Assembly: GCF_900090235.1 (NCBI RefSeq)
Contig: NZ_LT607750.1
Span: forward strand, 1-64,000
Origin: Micromonospora echinaurantiaca
GTDB taxonomy: Bacteria > Actinomycetota > Actinomycetes > Mycobacteriales > Micromonosporaceae
Length of the DNA stretch: 64,000 nt
Direction of reading: 5' to 3'
Numbering within the stretch: position 1 is the stretch's first letter; each line of letters begins with the position of its first letter. The translations under genes were made by a program, and so were the position numbers. This document shows positions 62,745-64,000 of the stretch, piece by piece. The notes beneath the pieces were generated by a model, which searched no databases, was not told the origin of the DNA, and saw nothing but the letters and a program-made list of their open reading frames with translations.

Positions 62745-63350
62745 ATGGCGATCCAGCACGCCGTCCTGGCCCTGCTCGCCCACGGCCCCAGCCACGGCTA
62801 CCAGCTCAAGGGCGCGTTCGAGGCCGCCGTCGGCCCGCAGTGGGGGCCGCTGAACATCGGCCACCTCTACCAGATCCTGGACCGGCTCTCCCGGGACGGC
62901 CTGGTCGTCTCGGCGCGCGAGCCGCAGCCGGTCAAGCCCGACCGGGTGGTCTACGAGATCACCCCCGACGGCCGGGCCGAGCTGGGCCGCTGGCTGTCCG
63001 AACCGAGCCCGCGCAGCGGCGGCTTCCGGGACGACTTCTTCCTCAAGGTCACCGCCGCCGCCCGGACGGGCGCGCCGGAGACGGTGCGGTCCGTCCTGGC
63101 GAACCAGCGCGGGCACCTGATGCGGGAGCTGCGCAACCTCGACGGGCTGCGTCGGGGCGCCACCGACCCGGTGGTCGGGCTGCTGCTCTCGGCCGCCAGC
63201 CGGCACGTCGAGGCCGACCTGGCCTTCGTCGACGACGCCGAGTCGGCGCTGCTCGCCGACGGTGGCGCGACGCTCGCCGCGCTGGCACTCGACCGCCCGG
63301 CGGCCACGGACCGGGACGAGGGCGTGGGACCGAGCCGGGCGGCCGGCTGA
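62745..63350 (+). CDS. PadR-family transcriptional regulator
   Basis: A 201-residue regulator. Winged helix at residues 1-90 (AIQHAVLALLAHGPSHGYQL, LNIGHLYQILDRLSRDGLV, VVYEITPDGRAELGRWLSE) and a helical C-terminal dimerisation domain. ATG 62745 follows CCGGAGG. It is divergent from the ABC exporter, which it probably represses until an inducer binds. The last 20 residues are a charged tail. Confidence 0.92.
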   Translation: MAIQHAVLALLAHGPSHGYQLKGAFEAAVGPQWGPLNIGHLYQILDRLSRDGLVVSAREPQPVKPDRVVYEITPDGRAELGRWLSEPSPRSGGFRDDFFLKVTAAARTGAPETVRSVLANQRGHLMRELRNLDGLRRGATDPVVGLLLSAASRHVEADLAFVDDAESALLADGGATLAALALDRPAATDRDEGVGPSRAAG

Positions 63351-63401
63351 CGACAAACCCGATCCGCCCGCCAGGCCAGCGCGACCGCCGCGCCGGCGGT
63401 C

Positions 63402-64000
63402 TCACTCTTCCGCCAGTAGTCGTGCCGTGGGTAGGCGGCGTAGCAGCGTGGCGGGTGCCAGCGCCGCGGTGGCGGTGAGCAGTACGCCGCTCGCCGCGGT
63501 GAGCCCGGCGACCAGGATCAGTGCGCCGGGGAGGTCGCCGACGAGCCAGGCCGCGCCGGTCATGCCGAGTGCCGCGCCGGTGAGTGCGCCGAGTGTGCCG
63601 AGGAGTAGTCCTTCGTAGCCGATGAGCCGGCCGAGTTCGAGGTCGGTCCAGCCGGTGGCGCGCAGGGCGGCCAGTTCGGTCGCCCGGTCGCGGATGTTGA
63701 GGTAGAGCACGTCGGCGACGGCGGCGGCGCCGAGTAGCACGGTCGCGGCGGCGGCGAGGGCGTCGGCGCCGCGCACGGTGAGTGCGACGGTGTCGCCGAG
63801 GAGGTTGCCGACGATCGCGCCGTGAAAGGCGTAGCTGACGGCGGCCACGACGGTGAGTGCCGCCACGCCGATGGCCAGGGCGCCGGCGCCGAGCAGGGTG
63901 CGCCCGGGGGTGCGCACCAGGTTGACCAGGGCCAGGCTCAGCAGGGTGCGGGGTCGGCGTACCCAGCCGGCGGTGGCGACCGGTGGGCGCAGGGCGGCGG
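63402..64000 (-). CDS. FtsX-family permease, C-terminal part of a second copy (partial)
   Basis: The stop is at 63402 and 199 codons are visible before the window ends. The protein (YAFHGAIVGNLLGDTVALTV to PTARLLAEE) is identical to the end of the 59841-62669 permease. Two synonymous changes occur just before the stop (LLAEE). It is convergent with padR, 51 bases apart. Whether the whole gene is duplicated or only this end cannot be seen. Confidence 0.9.
   Translation of the reverse strand, partial: AALRPPVATAGWVRRPRTLLSLALVNLVRTPGRTLLGAGALAIGVAALTVVAAVSYAFHGAIVGNLLGDTVALTVRGADALAAAATVLLGAAAVADVLYLNIRDRATELAALRATGWTDLELGRLIGYEGLLLGTLGALTGAALGMTGAAWLVGDLPGALILVAGLTAASGVLLTATAALAPATLLRRLPTARLLAEE

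Noticed and set aside
59841..64000. Composite transposon explaining the duplication
   Set aside because: No transposase, terminal inverted repeats or target-site duplication is visible around the copies. Tandem duplication or gene conversion is simpler.

Overview
The window is high-GC actinobacterial chromosome. GTG starts are frequent, conserved ribosomal proteins are of actinobacterial type, and there is a Cvn-type conservon, an F420-dependent (LLM) oxidoreductase and a DUF1707 protein. The gene set and protein sequences look most like Micromonosporaceae (Micromonospora or a relative); that placement is a judgement, not a search result.

Layout. (1) 1-13.9 kb, plus strand: the distal S10/spc/alpha ribosomal superoperon (L16 end, L29, S17, L14, L24, L5, S14, S8, L6, L18, S5, L30, L15, SecY, Adk, Map, a DUF1707 protein, IF-1, L36, S13, S11, S4, RpoA, L17) and TruA. 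Between 1.5 and 10.2 kb many of these essential genes carry small indels, and secY also lacks internal sequence. I read this as a stretch of poor consensus sequence, not biology. (2) 14-19.5 kb: mixed housekeeping genes (membrane protein, methyltransferase, ABC-F ATPase, aldo/keto reductase, secreted anchored protein). (3) 19.5-25.4 kb, minus: one secreted 1951-residue ThuA/sugar-dehydrogenase/PKD/CBM/FIMAH protein. (4) 25.7-31.7 kb, plus: TPP riboswitch and the thiamine operon thiE-thiO-thiS-thiG-thiE/tenI-thiD-thiC. (5) 31.8-40.6 kb: a membrane protein with a roughly 680-residue disordered tail, a cupin/LLM/ABC transporter cluster, and a branched-chain-amino-acid-type binding lipoprotein. 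(6) 41-45.8 kb: a complete conservon (sensor kinase, roadblock, DUF742, GTPase). (7) 45.8-56.5 kb: nitrate assimilation (HemD-like regulator, nirD, nirB, nasB-like flavoprotein, nasA, narK) with a methyltransferase and a toxin-antitoxin pair between nasA and narK. (8) 56.6-59 kb: rplM-rpsI-glmM. (9) 59-64 kb: ABC exporter with divergent PadR regulator, and a second, nearly identical copy of the permease 3' end running off the window.

The most unusual item is a family of very short reading frames (27, 27 and 17 codons beginning MSE) found at three gene junctions (36.1, 49.8 and 51.3 kb). Each is joined to both neighbours by 4-base stop/start overlaps. Two copies agree better at the DNA level than at the peptide level and carry an inverted repeat at the downstream start codon, so they look like a dispersed nucleic-acid element spliced into operons. 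Other points of interest: a candidate GlnR box ahead of nasA with weaker relatives near narK and two transporter loci; two ThiE-like proteins with different active-site losses; and a 599-base exact permease duplication with codon usage unlike its surroundings. I see no rRNA, tRNA, CRISPR array, transposase or phage gene.
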